From Streptomyces amritsarensis (GTDB lineage: Bacteria > Actinomycetota > Actinomycetes > Streptomycetales > Streptomycetaceae), in NCBI RefSeq assembly GCF_001953875.1, contig NZ_MQUR01000008.1, positions 1 to 64,000 of the forward strand: a stretch of DNA of 64,000 nt, given 5' to 3'. The position numbers and the translations under genes are program-made. A model generated the notes under the pieces. It did no database searches. It saw only the letters and a program-made list of their open reading frames with translations, and was not told the origin of the DNA. Shown here piece after piece: positions 17,173 to 25,662 of this stretch; position 1 is the first letter of the stretch; each line of letters begins with the position of its first letter.

Positions 17173-19143
17173 ATGACGAAGCCCTCCCTCCCCGACCTGC
17201 TGCACGCCGCCGTCTCCGCCGTCGGCGGCACGGAGCGCCCCGGCCAGGTGGCCATGGCCGAAGCCGTCGCCGAAGCGATCGACGACAACTCCCACCGGCT
17301 CATCCAGGCGGGTACCGGCACCGGAAAGTCCCTCGGCTACCTGGTGCCGGCCCTCGCCCACGGCGAGCGCGTGGTCGTGGCCACCGCAACCCTCGCCCTC
17401 CAGCGGCAGCTCGTCGAGCGTGACCTGCCCCGGACGGTGGACGCACTGCATCCGCAGCTGCGCCGCCGCCCGCAGTTCGCCATGCTCAAGGGCCGGTCCA
17501 ACTACCTGTGCCTGCACCGCCTGCACGAGGGTGCTCCGCAGGACGAGGAGGACGGCCTCTTCGACCAGTTCGAGGCGGCCGCACCCACCAGCAAGCTCGG
17601 CCAGGACCTGCTGCGCCTGCGCGACTGGGCCGACGAGACGGAGACCGGCGACCGCGACGACCTGACCCCGGGCGTGTCGGACAAGGCCTGGTCGCAGATC
17701 TCGGTCTCCTCCCGCGAGTGCCTGGGCGCGACGAAATGCGCGTACGGAGCCGAGTGCTTCGCCGAGGCCGCCCGCGAGCGGGCCAAGCTCGCGGACGTGG
17801 TCGTCACCAACCACGCGCTCCTCGCCATCGATGCCATCGAGGGCGCGCCGGTGCTGCCGCAGCACGAGGTGCTGATCGTGGACGAGGCTCACGAGCTGGT
17901 CTCCAGGGTGACCGGGGTCGCCACCGGCGAACTTACTCCGGGCCAGGTCAACCGGGCCGTGAAGCGCTCCGCCAAACTGGTCGACGAGAAGATCGCGGAC
18001 GCCCTGCAGACCGCCTCCGAGTCCTTCGAACGCGTCATGGAGCTGGCGCTCCCGGGCCGCCTGGAGCAGACTCCCGAGGACCTCGGCTACGCCCTGATGT
18101 CCCTGCGGGACGCCGCGCGCAATGTGATCTCGGCGATCGGTGCCACCCGCGACAAGTCCGTCCACGACGAGGACGCGGTCCGCAAGCAGGCTCTGGCGGC
18201 GGTGGAGAGCATCCACGCGGTGGCGGAGCGGATCACGAACGGCTCCGAGTACGACGTCGTCTGGTACGAGCGCCACGACCGTTTCGGTGCGACCCTCCGC
18301 GTCGCCCCGCTGTCGGTGTCCGGTCTGCTGCGCGAGAAGCTCTTCGAGGACCGTTCGGTCGTCCTGACCTCCGCCACCTTGAAGATCGGCGGGGACTTCA
18401 ACGGCGTCGCCGCGTCCCTGGGCCTCTCCCCGGAAGGCGTCGAGGGCGACGACGTGCCGCTGTGGAAGGGCCTGGACGTCGGCTCGCCCTTCGACTACCC
18501 GAAGCAGGGCATCCTCTACGTCGCCAAGCACCTGGCCACGCCCGGCCGTGAAGGCACCCGCGGCGACATGATGGACGAGCTCGCCGAGCTGATCGAGGCG
18601 GCGGGCGGTCGCACCCTCGGGCTGTTCTCCTCCATGCGCGGCGCCAAGGCGGCCGCCGAGGAGCTGCGCGGCCGGCTCGACAACCCGATCCTGCTCCAGG
18701 GCGAGGAGACGCTCGGCGAGCTGATCAAGAACTTCGCGGCCGATCCGAAGACCTGCCTGTTCGGGACACTGTCGCTGTGGCAGGGCGTGGACGTGCCCGG
18801 CCCCAGCTGCCAGCTGGTGGTCATGGACCGGATCCCCTTCCCACGCCCCGACGACCCGCTGATGAGCGCCCGCCAGAAGTCGGTCGAGGAACACGGCGGC
18901 AACGGCTTCATGGCCGTCGCCGCCACGCACGCCGCCCTGCTGATGGCCCAGGGCGCGGGCCGGCTCGTCCGGGCCTCGGGTGACCGTGGTGTCGTCGCCG
19001 TTCTGGACCCCCGCCTGGCCACGGCCCGGTACGGGAGCTTCCTGCGGGCCACGCTGCCGGACTTCTGGTACACGACGGACCGCAACCAGGTCCGCCGCTC
19101 GCTCGCCGCGATCGACGCGACGGCCCGAGCCGACGGCAGATAA
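17173..19143 (+). CDS. DinG/XPD-type ATP-dependent DNA helicase
   Basis: A 656-residue superfamily-2 helicase that probably unwinds 5'-tailed DNA, forks or R-loops in repair. Walker A is QAGTGTGKSLGY (about residue 47) and Walker B is VLIVDEAHEL (about 235). Between them four cysteines (one in SNYLCLH, then ECLGATKCAYGAECF) are placed as in the iron-sulfur cluster of DinG and XPD. C-terminal motifs include GVDVPGPSCQLVVMDRIPF and AQGAGRLVRASGDRG. The ATG at 17173 has no ribosome site. The gene is convergent with lexA. I see no SOS box directly upstream. Confidence 0.85.
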   Translation: MTKPSLPDLLHAAVSAVGGTERPGQVAMAEAVAEAIDDNSHRLIQAGTGTGKSLGYLVPALAHGERVVVATATLALQRQLVERDLPRTVDALHPQLRRRPQFAMLKGRSNYLCLHRLHEGAPQDEEDGLFDQFEAAAPTSKLGQDLLRLRDWADETETGDRDDLTPGVSDKAWSQISVSSRECLGATKCAYGAECFAEAARERAKLADVVVTNHALLAIDAIEGAPVLPQHEVLIVDEAHELVSRVTGVATGELTPGQVNRAVKRSAKLVDEKIADALQTASESFERVMELALPGRLEQTPEDLGYALMSLRDAARNVISAIGATRDKSVHDEDAVRKQALAAVESIHAVAERITNGSEYDVVWYERHDRFGATLRVAPLSVSGLLREKLFEDRSVVLTSATLKIGGDFNGVAASLGLSPEGVEGDDVPLWKGLDVGSPFDYPKQGILYVAKHLATPGREGTRGDMMDELAELIEAAGGRTLGLFSSMRGAKAAAEELRGRLDNPILLQGEETLGELIKNFAADPKTCLFGTLSLWQGVDVPGPSCQLVVMDRIPFPRPDDPLMSARQKSVEEHGGNGFMAVAATHAALLMAQGAGRLVRASGDRGVVAVLDPRLATARYGSFLRATLPDFWYTTDRNQVRRSLAAIDATARADGR

Positions 19144-19164
19144 GCAACAGAGAAGACACAACAA

Positions 19165-19195
19165 CCCCCGGGACCGGCGCAGTGGGTCCCGGGGG
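19165..19195. terminator. Bidirectional hairpin between the helicase gene and lexA
   Basis: An 11-bp perfect stem (CCCCCGGGACC at 19165-19175, complement at 19185-19195) with a 9-nt loop lies in the 72-bp gap between convergent genes. It should end both transcripts. Confidence 0.75.
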
Positions 19196-19215
19196 CTGGC
19201 TAGGGAGCGGCGGGG

Positions 19216-20010
19216 TCAGACCCGGCGCAGGACCGCGACGACCTTGCCGAGGATGGTCGCCTCGTCGCCGGGGATCGGCTGGTAGGCGGCGTTGTGCGGG
19301 AGGAGCCAGACGTGGCCGTCCTCGCGCTTGAAGCGCTTGACGGTGGCCTCGCCGTCCAGCATCGCGGCGACGATGTCGCCGTTCTCCGCGACGGGCTGAC
19401 GGCGGACCGTGACCCAGTCGCCGTCGCAAATGGCGGCCTCGATCATCGAGTCGCCGACGACCTTGAGGACGAAGAGCTCACCGTCGCCGACGAGCTGGCG
19501 GGGCAGCGGGAACACGTCCTCGACCGACTCCTCGGCGAGGATCGGGCCGCCGGCCGCGATCCGGCCGACGAGGGGAACGTAGGAGGCGGCGGGCTTGCCG
19601 GTGGTGTCCGTGGGCTGCGAGCTGGGCTGGTCCGAGCCGCGCACCTCGTAGGCCCGGGGCCGGTGCGGGTCGCGACGCAGGAAGCCCTTGCGCTCCAGCG
19701 CCATCAGCTGGTGTGCCACCGACGACGTGCTGGACAGGCCGACCGCCTGGCCGATCTCCCGCATCGACGGCGGGTAACCCCTGCGCTGCACGGAGTCGCG
19801 AATGACCTCGATGACCCTCCGCTGCCGGTCCGTGAGCCCGGAGCTGTCCGCGCGGATGCCTGGAGGTCGACCTGGCAGCGAGCGTGCGGGGCGCACTGCG
19901 GCGTCCGCGTCCGGGTTCAGGTTTGCGTCGTTCATGGCATGCACCGGCTCGAGTCGGTTCTGGGAGCGGTTCTGGGCAGTGATGGCGGCACTGTCTGCGG
20001 TGGTGGTCAC
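19216..20010 (-). CDS. lexA: SOS repressor LexA
   Basis: A 264-residue repressor. The N-terminal winged helix ([20 protein letters not shown], then [19 protein letters not shown]) binds SOS boxes. The C-terminal S24 domain self-cleaves when RecA is active: the Ala-Gly site in RIAAGGPI, the Ser in VVGDSMIEA and the Lys in ATVKRFKR are all present. I chose the GTG at 20010 because GAGAGGGG precedes it; the ATG at 19935 would give 239 residues, closer to published actinobacterial lengths, but has no ribosome site. A consensus SOS box lies 64 bp upstream, implying autoregulation. Confidence 0.94.
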   Translation of the reverse strand: MTTTADSAAITAQNRSQNRLEPVHAMNDANLNPDADAAVRPARSLPGRPPGIRADSSGLTDRQRRVIEVIRDSVQRRGYPPSMREIGQAVGLSSTSSVAHQLMALERKGFLRRDPHRPRAYEVRGSDQPSSQPTDTTGKPAASYVPLVGRIAAGGPILAEESVEDVFPLPRQLVGDGELFVLKVVGDSMIEAAICDGDWVTVRRQPVAENGDIVAAMLDGEATVKRFKREDGHVWLLPHNAAYQPIPGDEATILGKVVAVLRRV

Positions 20011-20073
20011 GTCGGCCCCTCTCGAAATGTTCTCCCTAGCTGGACAACGGTAGTTGCTTTCGAAAGGTTGCGC

Positions 20074-20087
20074 CAAACACACGTTCG
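20074..20087 (-). promoter_or_regulatory. LexA-binding SOS box of lexA
   Basis: Read on the minus strand the site is CGAACGTGTGTTTG, a full match to the actinobacterial SOS consensus CGAACRNRYGTTYG. It lies 64-77 bp upstream of the GTG of lexA. Confidence 0.88.
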
Positions 20088-20298
20088 AGTGAAAAATCGC
20101 AGATCGCCCTGCCTGGGTAGAACGCGGGGTGTATAGGCGATCGGATGGGCGAACGCGGGTTCGGCTCGGCCTCCGCTGCTTACGGTACCCTTCCCGGTCG
20201 GGTAGCCGCCGTTCGGCCCTGCGCCCAGTCTGGCACCGGCAGCCCTCGTATCCGGCTATCGGACGCCGCGACACGCAGAGGTATCCAAATCCACCGCA

Positions 20299-20314
20299 AC
20301 CCAAGATCTAGTGG
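20299..20314 (+). promoter_or_regulatory. NrdR box 1
   Basis: ACCCAAGATCTAGTGG fits the NrdR consensus acaCwAtATaTwGtgt at the central C-W-A-N-A-T-N-T-W-G positions. It is one of two boxes 31 bp apart start to start upstream of nrdR-nrdJ. Confidence 0.75.
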
Positions 20315-20329
20315 TTGGATGAGCGCGGC

Positions 20330-20345
20330 CTCCCAGAAGTTGTGG
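20330..20345 (+). promoter_or_regulatory. NrdR box 2
   Basis: CTCCCAGAAGTTGTGG is a weaker match to the NrdR consensus (C4, A6, A8, T11, W12, G13, T14, G15). It follows box 1 with a 15-bp gap, about three helical turns between centres, the arrangement NrdR needs for cooperative binding. Confidence 0.65.
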
Positions 20346-20479
20346 TCCATGGGTCCTCTGTGGCTCCCGGGATCGCATATGCTGGTGGCTGCTCCGCGAG
20401 CCCCCGACAGAGTCCGTCTCCGTCGTCGAGGGCCTCCGTGGGGTGATTCAGTCGTGCCGAGAAGGAGGGTGAGGGAACC

Positions 20480-20992
20480 ATGCACTGCCCCTTCTGCAGG
20501 CACCCCGACAGCCGCGTCGTCGACAGCCGCACCACGGACGACGGCACGTCGATCCGCCGGCGCCGTCAGTGCCCCGACTGCTCCCGTCGCTTCACGACGG
20601 TGGAGACGGCCTCGCTGATGGTGATCAAGCGCAGCGGGGTGACCGAACCCTTCAGTCGTACCAAGGTCATCTCGGGCGTGCGCAAGGCGTGCCAGGGGCG
20701 GCCGGTCACCGAGGACGCCCTCGCCAAGCTCGGCCAGCGGGTCGAGGAGGCGGTGCGCGCCACCGGGAGCGCCGAGCTGACCACCCACGACGTGGGTCTG
20801 GCCATACTCGGCCCGTTGCAGGAGCTCGACCTGGTCGCGTACCTGCGGTTCGCGTCCGTCTACAAAGCGTTCGACACCCTCGAAGACTTCGAGACCGCCA
20901 TCGCGGAACTGCGCGAGCCGCGGCCTCACCCCGAAGAGTGCGAGCACGGCGGGACCGCCCCGGTCCCCGTGCCCGCCTCCGCCGCCGACTGA
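20480..20992 (+). CDS. nrdR: Ribonucleotide reductase regulator NrdR
   Basis: A 170-residue nucleotide-sensing repressor of ribonucleotide reductase genes. The N-terminal zinc ribbon has its two CxxC pairs in [17 protein letters not shown] and [12 protein letters not shown]. The ATP-cone domain (about residues 46-136) contains [16 protein letters not shown] and ends with [16 protein letters not shown]. The C-terminal tail is low in complexity. AAGGAGGGTGAGGG gives a strong ribosome site. It is followed by nrdJ after 145 bp and preceded by two NrdR boxes, so it should repress itself and nrdJ. Confidence 0.96.
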   Translation: MHCPFCRHPDSRVVDSRTTDDGTSIRRRRQCPDCSRRFTTVETASLMVIKRSGVTEPFSRTKVISGVRKACQGRPVTEDALAKLGQRVEEAVRATGSAELTTHDVGLAILGPLQELDLVAYLRFASVYKAFDTLEDFETAIAELREPRPHPEECEHGGTAPVPVPASAAD

Positions 20993-21068
20993 CCGGGCTG
21001 CCCGCGATCCGGTGCTCGCGCACCGGATCGCGGCCGGTCGGCCGTGCGAAGAGACGTAGATACACAGA

Positions 21069-21080
21069 CACAGCACTGTG
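21069..21080. repeat. Short inverted repeat in the nrdR-nrdJ gap
   Basis: CACAG-CA-CTGTG is a 5-bp inverted repeat 57 bp before nrdJ. It may be a weak hairpin or chance. The nearby TAGATACACAGACACAG stretch is unusually AT-rich for this window. Confidence 0.25.
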
Positions 21081-21137
21081 CCGCGGAATATCGCTGGCAC
21101 TTTAGGGCGTTTTTGCCCGCATATGGGAGGCAGCGGC

Positions 21138-24029
21138 ATGACAGAGACGGCGAGCAGCTCGGCACGTGGTTCCCGCGCCAAGGGGACCAAGGCTGCCAAG
21201 GGCGGCCTGCGTATCGAGCGCATCCACACCACCCCCGGCGTGCACCCTTACGACGAGGTGAACTGGGAGCGCCGTGACGTCGTCATGACCAACTGGCGCG
21301 ACGGCTCGGTCAACTTCGAGCAGCGCGGAGTCGAGTTCCCCGACTTCTGGTCGGTGAACGCGGTCAACATCGTCACCAGCAAGTACTTCCGCGGCGCGGT
21401 CGGTACCCCGCAGCGCGAGACCGGTCTGAAGCAGCTGATCGACCGGATCGTGAAGACGTACACGAAGGCCGGCGAGGACCACGACTACTTCTCGTCGCCG
21501 GCCGACGTGGAGATCTTCGAGCACGAGCTGACCTACGCCCTCCTGCACCAGATCTTCAGCTTCAACTCCCCGGTGTGGTTCAACGTCGGCACGCCCCAGC
21601 CGCAGCAGGTCTCCGCCTGCTTCATCCTGTCCGTCGACGACTCCATGGAGTCGATCCTCGACTGGTACAAGGAAGAGGGCATGATCTTCAAGGGCGGCTC
21701 CGGCGCCGGCCTGAACCTCTCCCGCATCCGCTCCTCCAAGGAACTCCTCTCCTCCGGCGGCAACGCCTCCGGCCCGGTCTCCTTCATGCGCGGCGCTGAC
21801 GCGTCCGCCGGAACGATCAAGTCGGGCGGTGCCACCCGCCGTGCGGCCAAGATGGTCGTCCTGGACGTGGACCACCCCGACGTCGAGGCCTTCATCGAGA
21901 CCAAGGTGAAGGAGGAGGAGAAGATCCGCGCCCTGCGCGACGCGGGCTTCGACATGGACCTGGGCGGCGACGACATCACGTCCGTCCAGTACCAGAATGC
22001 CAACAACTCCGTCCGCGTGAACGACGAGTTCATGACGGCCGTCGAGAACGGCACCGAGTTCGGCCTGCGGGCCCGTATGACCGGCGAGGTCATCGAGAAG
22101 GTCGACGCCAAGGCGCTCTTCCGCAAGCTCGCCGAGGCCGCATGGGCCTGCGCCGACCCGGGCATCCAGTACGACGGCGTGATCAACAACTGGCACACCT
22201 GCCCCGAGTCCGGCCGCATCACCGCGTCCAACCCCTGCAGCGAGTACATGCACCTGGACAACACGTCCTGCAACCTCGCCTCGCTCAACCTGATGAAGTT
22301 CCTCAACGACGACGGCAAGGGCAACCAGTCCTTCGACGCCGAGCGCTTCGCCAAGGTCGTCGAGCTCGTCATCACCGCCATGGACATCTCCATCTGCTTC
22401 GCGGACTTCCCGACGCAGAAGATCGGCGAGAACACCCGCGCCTTCCGCCAGCTGGGCATCGGCTACGCCAACCTCGGCGCCCTGCTGATGGCCACCGGCC
22501 ACGCCTACGACTCGGACGGCGGCCGCACCCTCGCCGCCTCCATCACCTCGCTGATGACCGGTACCGCGTACCGGCGCTCCGCCGAGCTGGCCGCCATCGT
22601 CGGCCCGTACGACGGCTACGCCCGCAACGCCGAGGCGCACAAGCGCGTCATGAAGCAGCACGCCGACGCCAACGCCGTCGCGCCGCGCACCGAGGACCTG
22701 GACAACTCGATCTGGGCCGCGGCCACCGAGGCCTGGCAGGACGTCCTGCGCCTCGGCGAGAAGAACGGCTTCCGCAACTCCCAGGCCTCCGTCCTCGCGC
22801 CGACCGGCACCATCGGTCTCGCGATGTCCTGCGACACCACCGGTGTCGAGCCGGACCTGGCCCTGGTCAAGTTCAAGAAGCTCGTCGGCGGCGGCTCGAT
22901 GCAGATCGTCAACGGCACCGTCCCGCAGGCCCTGCGCCGCATGGGCTACCAGGAGGAGCAGATCGAGGCGATCGTCGCCCACATCGCCGAGCAGGGCAAT
23001 GTCGTCGACGCCCCGGGCCTGAAGACCGAGCACTACGAGGTCTTCGACTGCGCGATGGGCGAGCGCTCCATCTCCCCGATGGGCCACGTCCGCATGATGG
23101 CCGCGATCCAGCCCTGGATCTCCGGCGCGATCTCGAAGACGGTCAACATGCCGGAGTCGGCGACCGTCGAGGAGATCGAGGAGATCTACTTCGAGGCGTG
23201 GAAGCTCGGCGTCAAGGCGCTCGCGATCTACCGCGACAACTGCAAGGTCGGCCAGCCCCTCTCCGCCAAGAAGAAGGAAGAGGAGAAGGAGGAGGTCACC
23301 GCCAAGACGGAGGAGACCATCCGCGCCGCCGTCGAGAAGGTCATCGAGTACCGCCCCGTCCGCAAGCGCCTCCCGAAGGGCCGCCCGGGCATCACCACCT
23401 CCTTCACGGTGGGCGGCGCCGAGGGCTACATGACCGCGAACTCCTACCCGGACGACGGTCTGGGCGAGGTCTTCCTGAAGATGTCCAAGCAGGGCTCGAC
23501 CCTCGCGGGCATGATGGACGCCTTCTCGATCGCCGTCTCGGTCGGCCTCCAGTACGGCGTGCCGCTGGAGACCTACGTCTCGAAGTTCACGAACATGCGC
23601 TTCGAGCCGGCCGGTATGACGGACGACCCGGACGTGCGGATGGCGCAGTCGATCGTCGACTACATCTTCCGCCGCCTGGCGCTGGACTTCCTGCCCTTCG
23701 AGACCCGCTCGGCCCTCGGCATCCACACCGCCGAGGAGCGTCAGCGCCACCTGGAGACCGGCTCCTACGAGCCGCTCGAGGAGGAGCTCGACACCGAGTC
23801 CCTCGCCCAGTCGGCCCCGCTCGCCGCGGTGTCGGCGGCCCCGAAGCCGGCCCCGGTCGCCGTCCCGGCCCCGGAGCGCAAGGCTGCCCACAGCAGCGCC
23901 GAACTGGTCGAGATGCAGCTCGGTGTCTCCGCGGACGCCCCGCTCTGCTTCTCCTGCGGTACGAAGATGCAGCGCGCCGGATCCTGCTACATCTGCGAGG
24001 GCTGCGGCTCCACCAGCGGCTGCAGCTGA
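21138..24029 (+). CDS. nrdJ: Class II (adenosylcobalamin-dependent) ribonucleoside-diphosphate reductase
   Basis: A 963-residue B12-dependent enzyme that reduces ribonucleotides to deoxyribonucleotides without oxygen. Recognisable parts are FNSPVWFNVG, ACFILSVDDSMESI, the active-site NPCSEYMHLDNTSCNLASLN, and VLAPTGTIGLAMSCDTTGVE. It ends in a four-cysteine zinc-ribbon-like tail (LCFSCGTKM ... CYICEGCG), where the redox cysteines lie. An internal Lys/Glu-rich stretch (about 710-735) is a linker. The ATG at 21138 has GGGAGG upstream, so the earlier in-frame ATG was not used. Regulation by NrdR is expected. Confidence 0.96.
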   Translation: MTETASSSARGSRAKGTKAAKGGLRIERIHTTPGVHPYDEVNWERRDVVMTNWRDGSVNFEQRGVEFPDFWSVNAVNIVTSKYFRGAVGTPQRETGLKQLIDRIVKTYTKAGEDHDYFSSPADVEIFEHELTYALLHQIFSFNSPVWFNVGTPQPQQVSACFILSVDDSMESILDWYKEEGMIFKGGSGAGLNLSRIRSSKELLSSGGNASGPVSFMRGADASAGTIKSGGATRRAAKMVVLDVDHPDVEAFIETKVKEEEKIRALRDAGFDMDLGGDDITSVQYQNANNSVRVNDEFMTAVENGTEFGLRARMTGEVIEKVDAKALFRKLAEAAWACADPGIQYDGVINNWHTCPESGRITASNPCSEYMHLDNTSCNLASLNLMKFLNDDGKGNQSFDAERFAKVVELVITAMDISICFADFPTQKIGENTRAFRQLGIGYANLGALLMATGHAYDSDGGRTLAASITSLMTGTAYRRSAELAAIVGPYDGYARNAEAHKRVMKQHADANAVAPRTEDLDNSIWAAATEAWQDVLRLGEKNGFRNSQASVLAPTGTIGLAMSCDTTGVEPDLALVKFKKLVGGGSMQIVNGTVPQALRRMGYQEEQIEAIVAHIAEQGNVVDAPGLKTEHYEVFDCAMGERSISPMGHVRMMAAIQPWISGAISKTVNMPESATVEEIEEIYFEAWKLGVKALAIYRDNCKVGQPLSAKKKEEEKEEVTAKTEETIRAAVEKVIEYRPVRKRLPKGRPGITTSFTVGGAEGYMTANSYPDDGLGEVFLKMSKQGSTLAGMMDAFSIAVSVGLQYGVPLETYVSKFTNMRFEPAGMTDDPDVRMAQSIVDYIFRRLALDFLPFETRSALGIHTAEERQRHLETGSYEPLEEELDTESLAQSAPLAAVSAAPKPAPVAVPAPERKAAHSSAELVEMQLGVSADAPLCFSCGTKMQRAGSCYICEGCGSTSGCS

Positions 24030-24065
24030 CCGTGAGCCCTCAGCGGGCGTGAACGAGCTGTTCGG

Positions 24066-24096
24066 ACGGGGTGTCGGCGTTACGCCGACACCCCGT
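24066..24096 (+). terminator. Terminator of nrdRJ
   Basis: A perfect 14-bp stem (ACGGGGTGTCGGCG at 24066-24079, complement at 24083-24096) with a TTA loop, 37 bp after the nrdJ stop. Confidence 0.85.
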
Positions 24097-24167
24097 CGTG
24101 CGTGGCCGAACGGACCCGGTTCTCAGCCGCGCCACCGTGGAACGCGTCCGTCAGGCGCGATCCGGGT

Positions 24168-24281
24168 GTGGACCTGGCGCATCAGGTGGGTGTCCGCCCC
24201 GTGCTCGACCGGGAGTTCGGTCTTCGGCCGCCTGATCGGGATGCGGAGGAACTGGTGGGGATGTACCTCACCGAGGACTGA
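24168..24281 (+). CDS. Possible 37-codon small ORF or gene remnant
   Basis: An open frame from GTG at 24168 to TGA at 24281 encodes a polar peptide ending DRDAEELVGMYLTED. Its third positions are mostly G or C and it ends like a normal protein. The frame stays open upstream to at least 24102. There is no ribosome site or recognisable family. It may be a real small gene or the C-terminal remnant of a lost one, in the 284-bp gap between nrdJ and the next gene. Confidence 0.3.
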   Translation: MDLAHQVGVRPVLDREFGLRPPDRDAEELVGMYLTED

Positions 24282-24301
24282 CCGGGGCCGCGCCTGGCCC
24301 G

Positions 24302-24307
24302 TACGAT
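24302..24307 (+). promoter_or_regulatory. Probable -10 element of a leaderless transcript
   Basis: TACGAT lies exactly six nucleotides before the GTG at 24314, with no Shine-Dalgarno sequence between. Confidence 0.5.
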
Positions 24308-24313
24308 GGCGCA

Positions 24314-24919
24314 GTGCTGGTCAAGTGGATTCGCTGCACGGTGACGGACCGACGCGGGTTCGAGCGGGGGCAGCGAAAATGGGCGGGGCTGCCGGGCGAG
24401 CCGGGATTCCGGGGGCAGGGCGGCGGCTGGAGCAGAGGCCGGCAGGGGGTGGCGCATGTCTTCGCGTTCTGGGAGAGCCGGTCCTTCTACGACTCCTTCA
24501 TGGCGCGTTCGCACGACAGACTGGCGGCCGCTCAGCACGGCACCTACACCGATCTGCGGGTCACCCTCTTCGACCACCGCTTCGACGTGAAGACCGGCTT
24601 CGAGCCGCGCTTCACCGACGCCGACGTCGTCCGGGTGGCGCACACCCGTGTCAGGGAGGGCCGGGTCGACCACTTCGCCCTCATGCAGGAGAAGGTGTGG
24701 AATCCGGCCATGGCGGGCTCGCCCGGGATGATCAGGGGCCTCTTCGGCGAGGCTCCCGGCCGGGAGTTCCTGGTGCTCTCCATGTGGCACGCCGCCGCCG
24801 AGCACGGCAAGTACCGGCAGGAGCGGGTCGAGCGGCTGTCCCTGCGCGCCCAGATCCAGGCGGACGTCGAGGCCCTCACCGGTGACGTCGTCGACCTCGA
24901 ACCCTCCTGGACGGTGTGA
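24314..24919 (+). CDS. YdbC/DUF4937-like protein of unknown function
   Basis: A 201-residue cytoplasmic protein, with LVKWIRCTV at the N-terminus. It seems to hold two related halves of about 95 residues: KWIRCTV ... HVFAFWESRSFYDSFM and VVRVAHTRV ... FLVLSMWHAAAEHGKY. This is the pattern of a tandem dimeric alpha-beta barrel (ABM-like) protein such as the DUF4937/YdbC group. A small-molecule-binding or oxygenase-like role is possible but not shown. The GTG start has a leaderless-type -10. The downstream phosphatase gene starts 72 bp later. Confidence 0.65.
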   Translation: MLVKWIRCTVTDRRGFERGQRKWAGLPGEPGFRGQGGGWSRGRQGVAHVFAFWESRSFYDSFMARSHDRLAAAQHGTYTDLRVTLFDHRFDVKTGFEPRFTDADVVRVAHTRVREGRVDHFALMQEKVWNPAMAGSPGMIRGLFGEAPGREFLVLSMWHAAAEHGKYRQERVERLSLRAQIQADVEALTGDVVDLEPSWTV

Positions 24920-24979
24920 CCGTATGACAAGCGTGCGGCCGACCGGCGTGCCCGGTCGGCCGGGCAGGCCATGGCCGAA

Positions 24980-24985
24980 TAGGGT
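24980..24985 (+). promoter_or_regulatory. Probable -10 element of a leaderless transcript
   Basis: TAGGGT lies six nucleotides before the ATG at 24992, with no Shine-Dalgarno sequence. Confidence 0.5.
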
Positions 24986-24991
24986 CATGGG

Positions 24992-25651
24992 ATGGTTCGA
25001 CCACGGCGCATCGTCCTTGTCCGACACGGGGAATCGGAGGGGAACGCCGACGACACGGTGTACGAGAGGGAACCCGACCACGCCCTGCGGCTGACCCCGT
25101 ACGGCCGCGAGCAGGCCGCGGCGTCCGGCGTGCGGCTCCGGGAGATCTTCGGCAACGAGACCATCAGCGCGTATGTCTCCCCCTACCGGCGGACCCTCCA
25201 GACCTTCCGGGAGCTCAGGCTCGACCCCACGCGGGTCCGGATGCGCGAGGAGCCGCGGCTGCGCGAGCAGGACTGGGGCAACTGGCAGGACCGGGAGGAC
25301 GTGAAGCTCCAGAAGGCGTACCGGGACGCGTACGGGCACTTCTTCTACCGCTTCGCGCAAGGGGAATCGGGGGCCGACGTCTACGACCGGGTCGGATCCT
25401 TCCTGGAAAGCCTCTACCGCAGCTTCGAAGCCCCCGACCACCCCCAGAACGTGCTGCTGGTGACGCACGGGCTGACCATGCGGCTGTTCTGCATGCGCTG
25501 GTTCCACTGGTCGGTGGCCGAATTCGAGTCCCTGTCCAATCCGGGGAACGGCGATTTCCGGATGCTCCTGCTGGGCCCCGACGGCCGGTACCGGTTGGAC
25601 CGCCCGTTTGAGCGGTGGACCACACCGGAGCCTTACGACCTGGACGGCTAG
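24992..25651 (+). CDS. Histidine phosphatase superfamily protein
   Basis: A 219-residue cytoplasmic member of the histidine phosphatase (phosphoglycerate mutase-like) superfamily. The phosphoacceptor motif LVRHGESEGN is at about residue 9, SPYRRTLQTF supplies the second arginine, EQDWGNW is typical, and the second histidine is in LLVTHGLTMRLF. The substrate is not evident. The start appears leaderless. The following ADP-ribosylglycohydrolase gene begins 11 bp after the stop, so the two may be co-transcribed. Confidence 0.85.
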   Translation: MVRPRRIVLVRHGESEGNADDTVYEREPDHALRLTPYGREQAAASGVRLREIFGNETISAYVSPYRRTLQTFRELRLDPTRVRMREEPRLREQDWGNWQDREDVKLQKAYRDAYGHFFYRFAQGESGADVYDRVGSFLESLYRSFEAPDHPQNVLLVTHGLTMRLFCMRWFHWSVAEFESLSNPGNGDFRMLLLGPDGRYRLDRPFERWTTPEPYDLDG

Positions 25652-25662
25652 AGTGGCCCGCG

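Larger units (their letters stand above)
20011..20479. other. Divergent lexA/nrdR regulatory region (469 bp)
   Basis: This gene-free stretch separates the divergent lexA and nrdR genes. It holds the SOS box at 20074-20087 near lexA and two NrdR boxes at 20299-20314 and 20330-20345 near nrdR. About 130 bp of leader lies between the second NrdR box and the nrdR start. I see no open reading frame with coding character and no riboswitch-like structure in it. Confidence 0.7.

Noticed and set aside
21102..23891. A 929-codon minus-strand open frame
   Set aside because: Antisense shadow of nrdJ, rich in Asp, Gly, Val, Leu and His repeats with no fold; nrdJ is beyond doubt.
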